Shown: piece by piece, positions 45,930-57,145 of the stretch
Layout of the letters: each line of letters opens with the position of its first letter
Numbering within the stretch: position 1 is the stretch's first letter
Source of the DNA: Mactromeris polynyma
Lineage: Eukaryota > Mollusca > Bivalvia > Venerida > Mactridae
DNA length: 64,000 bases
Direction: 5' to 3'
Assembly (NCBI GenBank): GCA_032209605.1
Contig: JASFXZ010000053.1
Coordinates: forward strand, 744,001 to 808,000
The notes under the pieces: model-generated
What the model was told of the DNA's origin: nothing
Database searches by the model: none
Seen by the model: the letters and a program-made list of their open reading frames with translations, nothing else
Translations under genes and position numbers: made by a program

Positions 45930-46639
45930 CTGCATTACAACAAAATGTCCAAGGTTGCCCTGTTTAGCTTTTCAGATAAATCCTTGCTCTCAAAGTTACA
46001 GGATGTCATGATTGTAAACAACCTACTAAGTGTGCGTGCGCAGTTTGGCACTGCACACGCTACAATTGCGGCCATAATAATTTGTGCAATTTTTTATTTT
46101 TTTTATTTAACCATTATGGGGACACCAACATACACTAAAAAAGAAAACCCATAATGAGGAATCAGCTTCAAAGAAGTTCCTGTGATGATTTTCCTGTATT
46201 GTGTGACTCAATTATGACCAGTGTAAACATATCAAAATACCACAGTAACATTTATCATTACTTAATATTCATTGACTGACTTTAGGATACAAGAAAAGAA
46301 CGTGACACGTTATTATTTCATGCGTACGCTACATGTATGCTTAATTTCATGACAATCGGCAAGCATTTTCATAATAAATCAGTTTCAAAAGTAATAAAAT
46401 GTATTTTAATGAAGTATGGATTGTAAAAAAAAATGCAATTTTACATGTACCGAGTATACATAGTTTAACTGTTAAATCCTGGCCGTCCATTTCTAGTGTA
46501 TAATATGGAAATCCATTAATGAATATACATGTATTACAATTTAATATAATTTAGCAAAATTTTCACAATAACTGATGTCAATCCTAAATGATATCTGACA
46601 AAAAACTATAGCATATATATGCATTAGTATACAGCTTAA

Positions 46640-46775
46640 AGTAATAATAGGTACGTGTTGACTTAAGTAGGTACGAGTTGACCAAATTCGGTACGAGTTA
46701 ACTAAGGTACGAGTTGACCAGTTACAATTTCTCTGGTACGAGTTAACTAAGGTACGAGTTGGCCAGTTACAATTT
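46640..46775 (+). repeat. GGTACGAGTTGAC tandem repeat
   Basis: GGTACGAGTT followed by AACTAA or GACCA occurs six times in about 130 bp, with a 43-bp higher unit (GGTACGAGTTAACTAA, GGTACGAGTTGACCAG, TTACAATTTCT) present twice. The surrounding 45930-46639 and 46776-47717 hold nothing I recognise. Confidence 0.75.
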
Positions 46776-47717
46776 CTTACAATATAATATTATAGTGACC
46801 GCTAACTTTTAGATTCGTGCCCCTTCGAACTAAAGTCATAAACTTATTGTAAACCATATGATACGTTTTTCTAAAAACAAAGAATTGATTATTTTTTTTA
46901 AAACCTGACATTTTTCATATAGGGAGGTAATACAGCGATATTATATTGAAAATATAGTGAAAATGTTTAAAGGTTATTAAAAGACCAAAAAATACCATGC
47001 TTTTGTTGCGCATTCAATATTATTATGTTTTATAACAACACTAAGTTAAATTTTACAGAAAAAATCTAATTCTTTTGTGAAAAAGCAAACAAAACCACTT
47101 AAAAGTGTTACTTTTTCTCAGAGAAATGTGCACGTCATTCTGTTCAAAATGAAATTGCGCTGTAACCGGACGGTAAAAGTCTCTGAAAGTTTGATATATT
47201 CTGTGTAAGATAATGTAAATAATTTTTATTACAGCCAATTTGATGCCCCATTGATACATCAATTTAGTTTAGGTCATCTGCTATTAACAATATTTTAATT
47301 TTGAAAGGAAATTTGCCCTTTTCTTATGCATAAATGTAAAAAAACAAACTTTCTTTGAATTTCTTGTAGCTGTTTCTTACATTACTTTAATATACATATC
47401 TGATTAGTACAAAGATGCTTTCCTAAACAAGAAATATTACAAATAAGAAGTGTAATGTTAATTTTCCTTTTACTGGTCATTTTTGTATGGCGAACGTTTT
47501 CAGGAAGGAAGTTTCCAAAGGAAAAAGGTCATAACTTTTTTTAGAACGGTAAACATTTATGAAATTTTAAATTTTTATCCGCATTATAGTACAGATTGAA
47601 TAGATACAAGTTTCATTTTATTTTGGAGAAATGTCCATTATGGGTGGAATACCTTAAGATGGTACGTTACGGTATTTAAATTCTTATGAAGCCGTTCTTC
47701 CCGGCACGTTACGGTAG

Positions 47718-47800
47718 GTGCTGTAAAAAAGCCATTTTGTGAAAATTACAACTCATGAATATTCATTTTAACTCCGCCTTGTACTTTCGTGGCTACGGAC
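47718..47800 (-). repeat. Right inverted repeat of the 9.8-kb element
   Basis: Inverse of 38006-38090, ending GTGGCTACGGAC on the plus strand. The next bases (TTTCATAGCTAT) look like one more decayed copy of the CTTTCGTGGCTAC motif. Confidence 0.88.
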
Positions 47801-48181
47801 TTTCATAGCTATTCATCGTCAACTTCTTCAGCTACGGTGAGCGTGAGAAAGTCTACATAGTGAAAATTAGTTTGGAAATTAATCGAACTAAATAATTAGA
47901 ACAAAATTTGCAAGCGTTTTGTTTAGATATGAAGCCTCATTATGAAGATAAACTATTTAATTTATTAATACATTATATATTTATAACAGCAATCAAGTTT
48001 TGTCGTTTCTAAACATTTTGGTCAAATAATGGAACATCTTCTATTCAAATCAAACAATCCCATTTGTTTACAAGATCATTTCCGGGTGGTGTATTCGTCA
48101 TTTTAACGTGATTAATTGTCAATCACGTTCACTTTTTTAATACAGTGTGTCAATAATTGATAAGGATTCGACTGTGTTGAC

Positions 48182-51100
48182 ATGTCATCATCTGGTACCA
48201 ATAAACGGAAAGCGTAAGTTTGGATTTGTTTCAATTCTTGTAATTCTGTACATTATCCATACTTTGTTAATAAATTTCCCATCATCATAAAGGTATGCAT
48301 ATGCATCAATAGTCAATACCATGACATGAACAACATTGAATCCATAGACGTGAAGAGCCAACAAAGGATCTTGAGTAGAAGTAAAAGGTTCTATCAATTG
48401 TTGTGTCGGGTTTCTGGGTTTACAGCAGTTCCTCACCCTAGACGTTTCCCCCCTAGTCGTTTCCCCCTAGACGTTTCCCCCCTAGTCGTTTCCCCCTAGT
48501 CGTTTCCCCCCTAGTCGTTTCCCCCCTAGATGTTCCCCCCTAGTCGTTTCCCCCTAGTCGTTTCCCCCCTAGTCGTTTCCCCCTAGACGTTTCCCCCCTA
48601 GTCGTTTCCCCCTAGATGTTTCCCCCCTAGTTGTTTCTCCCCTAGTTGTTTCCCCCTAGACGTTTCCCCCCTAGATGTTCCCCCCTAGTCGTTTCCCCCT
48701 AGTCGTTTCCCCCTAGTCGTTTCATCCTAGACGTTTCCCCCCTAGTCGTTTCCCCCTAGATGTTTCCCCCCTAGTTGTTTCTCCCCTAGTTGTTTCCCCC
48801 TAGTCGTTTCCCCCTTGTCGTTTCCCCCCTAGACGTTTCCCTCCTAGTTGTTTCTCCCCTAGTTGTTTCCCCCTAGACGTTTCCCCCTTGTCGTTTCCCC
48901 CCTAGACGTTTCCCTCCTAGTTGTTTCTCCCCTAGTCATTTCTCACCCAGGATGTTTTTCCCCAAATATTAAAGTATAAAGACAAAGGTGCTAATGGGTG
49001 TTACAGATTATAGAAAAAAGTGTCATGTTATTGAATTAAAACATCTCATATTAATTATTATGTTGTTTGTTTAAAGATTAAATTAATTTCTCCCCAATAT
49101 GACAATCGTAAGTTAATGTATGATAATCTAGTTGTGAAAAAGATGTATTGCGGTTGTTCTTGATTTTAACTTAAACTTATTGAATACATTTTTTGTAAAA
49201 GATGTGTATAATAGTATGTGATTAATAGTATTAGTACTTTTCATTACAACTAAACATATTATAAATTGAAATATAGTAGTTTATTTACATTTAACAAAAT
49301 TTAATTTATTCAATTAAAAATTGATGTCTCAATACATGGTGTGAAATCTGATGCATTTAAACAAACTGTTAGTCATCCATACATCGATGGCTCAACACAA
49401 CACTGTCGTAACTCCTATATAAATACATAGTAGTTACGACAGTGTTGCGTCGAGTCCTCGATATGTGTTTTCACACATTTCAGTGAATACACTGAAATCC
49501 ATTTTGGATCTGTAGTGACCAGCAATCGTAACATCTCGGCATATTTTTTATGTTGCGCAACAAATCTTAACTTTCAAATTGGACCAACAACTTTGTTCAA
49601 AATATTTCTTGCTTTCTATATATTCGATCAAAATTCAAATCGTATATAGGTTACATATTTGTGCATCTCTTTAGGCCTCAACACATATCATTGACAGGTT
49701 TCACCGTTTGGGATCACCTGTATGATCAGTCGTATGGGACAGTGTGAGGCTGTGCTGGGTCTCACCGTCTGGGCAGGCCTGTGACTGCATATATGAGGTA
49801 CATAACAGTTGGAACCTGATGTGTGCCCCTTGTTTGGACCCATACTATAATATTATGTCATGTGATATATGCCATTGCTTCTCAGGGTTTTGATCCTTAA
49901 GGGGCCTGTGAACTGCCAAGGAGCTACATGTGACAGGGACATTAATTTCTGTGTTTAATAATGGATTGCAAGTGTAAGATATTATAAAAGTTTTATGACG
50001 GTTATATTTTATGTATTGCAGAGACGCAAAAGTTATAATTCTTGGTGACTATGCTGTAGGGAAAACATGCCTGGTCAGTCGATACATAGAAGGAAAATTT
50101 GGAGAACACGAATCTGTAAGTGCAACAAATTATTATTGTCTCATTTTCAGTTTAGTATATAAATTTTTCAATCCATTTACAAATACAGTAAAACCTCAAA
50201 TAAAGACCACCTCAAAATTAAGACCACCTCAAAATTAAGAATGCAAGTTTCAAGTCCATTTTCACTGTTTTGTTTATTCTCGATAATAAGATCATCTCAA
50301 TATGAAGAACAGTTTTAAAGAGTCCAAAGGGTGGTCTTATTATTGAGGTTTTCCGTACCTGACATTATGAGTGATCTAATGAATATGACATCAGTTTTGA
50401 TGATTTGCAAAATGATAATCAATGATATTTTGGTAATAACAACACCAGCAATACATAATTACAGTAGGTTTTATTTGTAGAAATACAAATGTAATAATAA
50501 GTATTGTCTCTTTTCACCTGTTCTGTGTTGAAAGCATTGAACTCATTCAAGTTGTAGAAATTTGATATTGTGGTCTGTTTGTTTGATAATTTCATGAAAG
50601 ACATTTTTGGGTGTATAAAAAAAAAGACGAAGTTGTACAATCATAATTTATCAGGCCTGGAAATGTAAAGGAATCACCAAAGTTTGATAATCTGATATAT
50701 TTCACTGTATTAATTTAATGCACAAGTACTTATCACATGTACATGAGTATGACATTATACCATTTCCCTCAAAGATAATAGACTAGCATCTCAACAATAT
50801 CAGCACAATTCTTTTTAACTGTACATGTAGTACACATAGTTGGATTAAATTTATGGGAACTTTTTGACTAATGTCTTGAAGTCAAAGACTTTTTCCATAG
50901 AGAATTCTTTCACTAACCATGGTTTCCTATTGAGAATTCTTTCACTAACCATGGTTTTCCATGGAGAATTCTTTCACTAACCATGGTTTTCCATGGAGAA
51001 TTCTTTCACTAACCATGGTTTTCTATGGAGAATTATTTCACTAACCATGGTTTTCTATGGAGAATTATTTCACTAACCATGGGTTTCCATGGAGAATTCT

Positions 51101-53477
51101 TTCACTAACCATGGTTTAAACATGTATATTTTCTATTCAAATTGCTCATTTTTTTATTTAACAATTGTATAAAAATACAGGTAAATCATCTTCGTTGTTT
51201 TGTATTTTTTTAAGTAATGGAAACATTTAAAAGGGCCAGGGGTCAGTTTGACCTTGGATTTGTCCCTTTGACCCCTGGAATTTCCAAAAAGCCACATTTT
51301 GACCCTAATGATTCTGTCTGAAGGGTCAATTTTTCTCTAATTTTGAGGTATTTTGGCTATAAAATGGTAAAATCTGGTAAAAAATAGTCAAAATAACCCT
51401 TTAAGATTCAGCCCCTAGTGGAGACCCTGGGGGCATTGGTTTATTGTGTGTTGGTATCCATTCATCAATATATATGTTTTCCAATATTTTCTATCGATAA
51501 CACAGAAAGTGAGCAGATAAGTTTTATGTGGTTATTATGCATAATTTCTATCTTATTGCAACTTTCACTGAGTCACTGTCTTATGTATGTGGCGTTCTCT
51601 GTAGCAACTTATTCTCTCTCTTTCAGACTATAGGGGCAGCATTTTTCTTGAAGCAGTGGGGACCATATAATGTAGCAGTGTGGGTAAGTTCAATATGTCA
51701 ATTGTTCATGGTACGTACAGATTGATAACGTGTGCTTGCAACAATATTGTAATCAGGAATTTTTCAGCTGTTTTTATATCCATTATTCAGCTATATTCCC
51801 ATTGCCAAAAAGTATATATTTTCTCAATTTGAAAGTCAAAATTTCCAATAAAGCTGAAGAGAAAAATTTGGTTCAATTTAGCCAAAAATTGACAAAATTA
51901 GAGGCAGTTTATGTAAATAGCAATTGTCCATTAATTAATCACTACATCCTTTATTTTATTCCTAAAATGTTGCTGTAATTGCTTGTCTTTTTCCCAATTT
52001 CTAAGTTTAACATGAAGAAATTCCCAATTTGAAGGGTATGGGTAGTGTTCCCTAAAAAGCCAAAATAAACGGTGATTGTTAATAAATTTCTTGGTTAAAT
52101 ATTGTGTTTGTGACACATTAAATGTTTATTTGTTTACTATTATGAAATAGTACATGTATAATGTGATTAACCAATTTTATATCTTGACAGTGCAATATTT
52201 AAAAGTGATTACACCACCGTTCAATCCAGTTTTATCTTGTTATAGGACACTGCTGGAGATGAGAAGTACACAGGACTGTCATCATTCTACTGCAGAAATG
52301 CTGGTGCTGCCATTCTAGCGTTTGATCTTAATACATCCACCAGCTATGAATCTTTGTGGTAAATATACAGGGTGTTAAAAAAGTTTGTTCACAGAGTTTT
52401 GAATTTAGATAAAATAAGAATAATGCTGTGTACACTGGCTTTATTTCGTATAATGTAAGATACTGCTTTTTTCATGAATATGTGTTTAATTTAGAACTCT
52501 CACGCAGAAGTTAACTATTGGTCCATAGCAACATAGATGGGAAGAGCATTACAAAAAATACTAAAATTCAAACTTTGTAAACAAACTTTTTTAACACCCT
52601 GTATATCTTTGTTAAAATTGTATGCTTTGTAGTAAATTAGTAAATATATGAGCTGAAGTATATTTCATTGCTTGTTTTCATCATTATAGATAGTTCCCAC
52701 ATCTACAATATTTACCTCCCTTGTTCTTAATCATCGGCCATTTTGATAAGCAAAACTGATAGGATTAATTCCCAAATATGTGATAATTGAGAAATTACCA
52801 AGAGAATTTGCATGTGACAAACACTTTTTCTTCAACTTTCTGAGCCATCTGCCCACACGAGTATAATGAATAAGTTATTTTTTATATATCTGCAAAGATC
52901 TAATGGTATTTAGGTCTTTGATATCTGTTTATTTTATCATCGTTTACATTATATTCCCTATTGCCTATCATTGTTAACATTATATTCCCTATTGCCTATC
53001 AATATGGCCGACTATTCAGAACAAGGGAGGTAAATATTGTAGAAGTGGGAATTATCTATTGACTTGGTTTTTGTGCTCAGTATATGATGGTGGAAATTTC
53101 ATTCTATATTCTTATATTGCAGGGCAAGATTTTTACCATTATTAGAACATGCCAAAGAAGACTGTTTAAAGGTTGTTATAGGAACAAAACGTGACGTACT
53201 TAATCAAGAGAAACGAGAGATTTCTGTTGATGAAGCAGTAGAATTCGCTAAAGATATCAACAAAGGAATAGACATTAGTGGACTCGATGGAGATCCATAT
53301 TTTGAAACCTCTGCAAAGACTGGTCATAATGTTTCCAATGTGTTTGAATACATGTTTTCTTACTGTTTACCACTAGACAAATATGACAGTAAAAATGCGC
53401 AAGATAAATCTACTATAGATTTAACTGATGACTCAAGACAATCGGGAAGTCAAAAATCTTGTTGCAGTAAACATTGA
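48182..53477 (+). CDS. Rab20/Rab24-like small GTPase, five coding exons
   Basis: Exons 48182-48213, 50022-50115, 51627-51683, 52246-52358 and 53123-53477 all join in phase with GT-AG introns, giving 216 aa from MSSSGTNKRKA. G1 is GDYAVGKT (19-26), switch I is TIGAAF (43-48), G3 is DTAGDE (62-67), G4 is TKRD (120-123) and G5 is ETSAKTG (160-166). The C-terminus SCCSKH carries a double cysteine for geranylgeranylation. The usual switch II Gln is Asp (DTAGDE) and G4 has Thr for Asn. FLKQWGPYNVAVW and SSFYCRNAGAAIL are closest, in my reading, to Rab20, while TIGAAF and TK-x-D recall Rab24. Such Rabs act on endosomes, phagosomes or autophagosomes. The introns hold a C-rich minisatellite, a 32-bp array and three or more MITEs. 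Confidence 0.92.
48433..48955 (+). repeat. C-rich minisatellite in Rab intron 1
   Basis: About 35 units of CCCCCCTAGTCGTTT and variants (GACGTTT, GATGTTT, TTGTTTC). Nearly every unit has a run of four to six C, so the minus strand has regularly spaced G runs. Confidence 0.9.
49380..49467. mobile_element. 86-bp palindromic element, copy 1
   Basis: ATCGATGGCTCAACACAACA and TGTTGCGTCGAGTCCTCGAT are inverted arms enclosing CTGTCGTAACTCCTAT and ATAGTAGTTACGACAG. A better-preserved copy is at 54522-54609. It lies in Rab intron 1. Confidence 0.75.
49485..49625 (+). repeat. Dispersed repeat D, copy 1
   Basis: Shares TGAAATCCATTTTGG..., GTGACCAGCAATCGTAAC, TTTTTTATGTTGC and CAACAAATCTTAA with 62448-62580. 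Confidence 0.75.
50186..50355. mobile_element. pogo/Tigger-like MITE, copy 3
   Basis: CAGTAAAACCTCAAATAAAG at the left and TTATTGAGGTTTTCCG at the right, flanked by TA (50184-50185 and 50356-50357). The right end has changed from TTTTACTG to TTTTCCG. It begins about 70 bp downstream of Rab exon 2. Confidence 0.75.
50893..51115 (+). repeat. 32-bp tandem repeat in Rab intron 2
   Basis: Seven units of GAGAATTCTTTCACTAACCA, then TGGTTTTCCATG. Variants such as GAATTATTTC are shared by adjacent units. Confidence 0.9.
51565..51626 (+). repeat. Dispersed repeat C, copy 2, forming a splice acceptor
   Basis: CACTGTCTTATGTATGT, then CTGTAGCAACTTATTC and TCTCTCTTTCAG. The last CAG is the acceptor of Rab exon 3 at 51627, and related copies occur at 24636-24705 and 63045-63105. 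Confidence 0.65.
52368..52601. mobile_element. mariner-like MITE in Rab intron 4
   Basis: CAGGGTGTTAAAAAAGTTTG at the left end and CAAACTTTTTTAACACCCTG at the right are perfect inverted ends, flanked by TA (52366-52367 and 52602-52603). 234 bp, non-coding. It starts only 10 bp after the exon 4 donor site. Confidence 0.88.
52686..53064. mobile_element. MITE with about 60-bp inverted ends in Rab intron 4
   Basis: ATAGATAGTTCCCACATCTA, then CAATATTTACCTCCCTTGTT at the left is inverted at the right (AACAAGGGAGGTAAATATTG, then TAGAAGTGGGAATTATCTAT). The centre holds a 30-bp direct duplication around ATTATATTCCCTATTGCC (near 52950 and 52980). It ends about 60 bp before Rab exon 5. Confidence 0.8.
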
Positions 53478-53539
53478 TGTATAAAGCCCGGAGTTGTCAG
53501 TATTGTATACAAGTTCTTATTGTATCAATATATTGCTTC

Positions 53540-53900
53540 ATTCTTTGGTGTCTTCCATTCTGTAAAACCTTTTGAAGAGGATGTTGATTATGTCCTGCCC
53601 AGGATATTGGGCGACATATTGTCTTGGTCCAGTCATCAGCCTGCCTGCTTGCCCACCCGTCCGTCTGTCTCCAAATCCAAGTCCACTCCACATTCTTATC
53701 CCCAGAGTAGAGATTATCTGTTCAAGGTCAGCGTGGGAGTTCAAAGAAACATTACATTGCGTATGAAATACCTAAGCTCAAATGTTTGCCATGTTGAAAG
53801 GACGTGCAGAGTGCAACTTTCGACCATGTTGGGTCAAAGGTCATACAGCAAGGTCATAGGTCAAATAGGCAGTTTAATTTGGTAGAGCTGAATTTTTTAC
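53540..53900 (+). repeat. Probable dispersed repeat downstream of the Rab gene
   Basis: Contains ATTGGGCGACATATTGTC, CCCACCCGTCCGTCTGTC and CATACAGCAAGGTCATAGGT, phrases of mollusc dispersed repeats. Overlapping open frames on both strands show no protein family. It may be part of the Rab 3' UTR. Confidence 0.4.
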
Positions 53901-54001
53901 TTAGAAAACAGTCTCTTAAAAAATTCGCCCCGTACTTCTCCCAAAGTGTAGTTAACCTTAATCAACTTTATATAAGTTAAATTTGCATGAAAATGACATT
54001 A

Positions 54002-54075
54002 CGTTGTTGTGGTGTAGTGGTTAACATAACGGACTGACAATCTGTTAACTCGAGTTCGAATCCCGGTAGTGCCAT
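54002..54075 (+). repeat. Decayed tRNA-like sequence (SINE head or pseudo-tRNA)
   Basis: The A box (TGGTGTAGTGG) and B box (GTTCGAATCCC) are clear, with an anticodon arm ACGGA-CTGACAA-TCTGT (anticodon GAC, valine). The acceptor stem is mostly wobble pairs and the T stem has a mismatch, so it is not a working tRNA gene. No SINE body is recognisable downstream. 54076-54439 shows nothing else. Confidence 0.55.
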
Positions 54076-54439
54076 TGACCGATTTTTCGTGTTCCTCAAA
54101 ATGTGACTTTATTTCTTAGTTCCTAATTACTTTTTCTACATTTTTTCAGTAACGACATATTGTTCTATGGAAAGTGACTAAAAGTTCATCAAACATAATG
54201 GTGCTAACAGATGATCTTTTTATTTTGTTTTCATCGGGTGTTTACGCCATTTTTCAAATTTCAATCATAAGATGATCTTTAACAATGATATCAAGGATTT
54301 CACTTGATTGTTTTAGTGATGAAAACTATGATGATAAATTGTTATATTTGCTATTGCATACATGCTGGTAACTGGTTAATCGTTTTGTGTTCACTGTTCT
54401 ATTCAATACTATTTCAGTCAAGACCCCGTGTAGAAATCA

Positions 54440-54797
54440 TGTCCCATAAGGACACATCAGAGGCTTCGTTACAAATATTATAAGACTGAAACTCAGACTA
54501 AGACCTTAAAATGTTAAATTTCTATATCGAGGGCTCAACGCAACACTGTTGTAACTCTTATACAAAATACATAGGAGTTACGACAGTGTTGCGATGAGCC
54601 CTCGATATGCTCCTATGTTGTTGTTACAATATAGATTTTAATACAAATTGGCACAAGTGCACATTGGTTAACACCAATTATTTAAACTTATTTTCTTACA
54701 TTTAGATTCAATGAAAATGAAATGCTGGTAAAAAAAATTTGTGCAAATTTGAAGTCTGAGTTTCAGTCTTAAAATGTTAGTAAATAAGACACCTGGG
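54440..54797. mobile_element. MITE family A, copy 2, with a nested palindrome
   Basis: AAGACTGAAACTCAGACTAA near 54483 and GTCTGAGTTTCAGTCTT near 54752 match the inverted ends of 20013-20268, and TTTGCTCCTATGTTG/ATGCTCCTATGTTG is shared in the interior. A separate palindromic element is inserted at about 54522-54609. Confidence 0.75.
54522..54609. mobile_element. 86-bp palindromic element, copy 2, with an apparent ATAT duplication
   Basis: CGAGGGCTCAACGCAACACT and its inverse at the right end (CAGTGTTGCGATGAGCCCTC) flank a short loop, with ATAT directly outside both arms. The undisturbed MITE copy at 20013-20268 shows the empty site. Confidence 0.75.
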
Positions 54798-55364
54798 ACT
54801 ACTTTGGTCAGCAAAACATAACCTTGTCCTGTATGTCTTGAATGGTTGTCAGAATTCGGGCTAGTTAAATATTTGTATAAAATTGTAGGTCTGTTGTTGA
54901 TACAATTGATATCGATACATCAATGATATTTATGCGATATACACAAATATCGATTTTATGGCAGGAAAATACAGGAGAAAGGGTACAGTCTAAAATGGTG
55001 CCAAAATAGCATAACATGTTCGATAGTCCATATTGTTGTGTATTTTGTTAGGGATGAAATTAAGATATCTGTGTCACACAGTTGTTAATACATTGTGGTC
55101 TTCATTGACAGAATATTAAAGGATTGTGTGCAATACATATTGACACGTATATTACAACATCTGTCTTTGTATTGATATAAAACACCAATAATACATACTA
55201 ACATCACTAACATGTTCTGACAGCTAAAGATGACATCTGGGGGTAAAAGTAATATATTTTTATTTCATTGTTATTTCATAAAAGTGGACACACTTCTAGT
55301 GCTACAAAGTTAGATAATTGTTAATTACTGTTAAAGAAACAATGTATAAAATATATAATTATAT

Positions 55365-55830
55365 GAATATACAGATCTACAAAATGTATGTATATACCAA
55401 ATTCGATAAGGCTTTTATTATCGATTTATCCATTATATTGGGTATAGGGTGGGAATGCTGTTTTAGTCATGTGATATCATTTTAACTCGCTGTAAATAGC
55501 TTGTATACAACACCCCTATAATATATATTAAGGTAAACACGATAATGAAAGAAATACCGAATTTCAGTTATGCATGTATATAACGTATAGATCTACTAAA
55601 TATATGTACTTGTTTATACATTAAAGATCTGCAAAATATAGTATAATATTTACATATTATGTTCATGTTTGCAAGCTGTAAAACTGCAAACTATTTTGCA
55701 TATTTTAACTAACAGATCTACAAAATATACGAGTATGTTCATGTATATGATTAGTGCATGTGCCTGTTTATTAGTTGAATCTTCCCAATGTATGTATATG
55801 TTTACCTTGTAGATCTACAAACTATGTAAT
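55365..55830 (+). repeat. Scattered AGATCTACAAAATAT motif
   Basis: AGATCTACAAAATGTATGTA near 55373, then variants near 55589, 55626, 55712 and 55816, each followed by alternating purine-pyrimidine AT-rich DNA. A degenerate, irregularly spaced repeat. Confidence 0.45.
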
Positions 55831-56383
55831 AGACCTATATACCTGTATATCATATCTAGTTGAGCTGTGCCCCGACAAAACTTGTATAAGTGACTAAAAG
55901 TCCATATTCAGGTTTTTACATTTTCTAATAGATATATTTTTTCACTTTCATTTAATACCAAAAGTATTAAAATCGGACATCTGTTTCTCTTTTTATAGCA
56001 GTTCCAATATCAAGAACAAGATGCAAAAGCAAGCTACAAAATGATGATGCCATCGTGTCAGAATATACATAATTCTTAAAAAAAAAATTATGCAATACTT
56101 CCTCGTTGGTTTTATTCTATAAATCACAATTAAGCTTCCAAAATAACTTCGGACAAAGCGCTTAGTTTGTGATATCAAAACTTTGTTTGGGAAATACTCC
56201 ATGTAACCAACATCACTTATACATGTACAGGTTTTGTCATGGCAGTGCTCATATATATTTGTATGTATGTGTGAATGGACATGTGTGGCTTGTAGACCTA
56301 TACAAAATATATATGATAACTTGAATCTACAATGTGTTTTTAAATATTACATCTTCAAATTATATGTCAATACTTTATTCATC

Positions 56384-56745
56384 CTCGGTACCCAGGCTAT
56401 TCATAACATATATGATACCCTGGGCAAATTGGCTTTGTAATGCATGAATATTCATTAGCATTTCTCGACCAATGAAATGTACAATAACAAAACAGAAGAA
56501 ATCTCCTTTATGAAGAGCTATTGATGTCTTGCCTAACACGATCTGAAAGCCGCGATCTCATTGGATCGCTCAGAACCGCGATTTCATCCATAACTCCCCG
56601 GCAATTTCCGTATCGCATGAGGTGTGTGTCATTCGGCCAATCAAGCAGCTGGATTTAACCTCATTGATTATTCATGAGTACAAGATTTTTACAGTCAGCT
56701 TGCCGAGGGTATCATATATGTTATGAATAGCCTGAGTACCGAGTA
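56384..56745. mobile_element. MITE with about 50-bp inverted ends
   Basis: CTCGGTACCCAGGCTATTCA, then TAACATATATGATACCCTG at the left is inverted at the right, AGGGTATCATATATGTTATG, then AATAGCCTGAGTACCGAG. Non-coding. Confidence 0.8.
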
Positions 56746-57036
56746 TGTACTTTATTATATAAGTGTTTCCATTGTATCTTCTATAACAACAAACATTGAC
56801 ATCACAGTTGTCAAGTGAGTGAGAAGTCTATTTTATGACAATACTTACATGTCAATGTTTTAATTTGTATATACTTAACACTTTTATGACACACACTTAT
56901 TTGTAAAACAAATTGAAAATTATTTATTATATTGCATGATTAATTGCAAGAAGTTTAATTGATTTCATTTGTTGAGAGCAAGATAAACGTGTAATGAAGT
57001 AAAGTGTGATTTTTATGTCACTCATGATATAAAACT

Positions 57037-57145
57037 GAATTTGGAAACCAGTCTCAGGATGAAGCCTTGTCATTGGGTAATTTTACAACTGTGTTTGGAA
57101 CCAACCAATCAGGTGCTTCATTTCTTAGACTGGTCCCCAATCTCA
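57037..57145. repeat. Small palindromic repeat
   Basis: GGAAACCAGTCTCAGGATGA near 57043 and CATTTCTTAGACTGGTCCCC near 57118 are imperfect inverted partners, with CATTGGGT and AACCAATCAGG inside. Confidence 0.6.

Larger units (their letters stand above)
38006..47800. mobile_element. 9.8-kb DNA transposon with long inverted repeats, MULE-like
   Basis: 38006-38090 and 47718-47800 are inverted copies (start GTCCGTAGCCACGAAAGTAC) with about five differences and single-base indels over roughly 85 bp. No matching target duplication is visible. The only substantial gene inside (minus, 40634-45929) has CaRF-like, SWIM and Ulp1-like parts, a combination I associate with Mutator-like transposon proteins of invertebrates. 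The catalytic domain is not found and a stop interrupts the gene, so the copy is probably non-autonomous. The interior holds further repeats. Confidence 0.75.

Noticed and set aside
38006..47800. CACTA-like classification of the second large element
   Set aside because: Its ends start GTCCGTAG, not CACTA/CACTG, and no TNP2-like protein is present.
53497..53885. Overlapping frames of up to 121 codons on both strands after the Rab gene
   Set aside because: They fall in repeat-like DNA with CCGTCCGTCTGTC text and are open on both strands, with no domain.
54002..54075. Functional tRNA-Val gene
   Set aside because: The acceptor stem is mostly wobble or mismatched and the T stem is imperfect.
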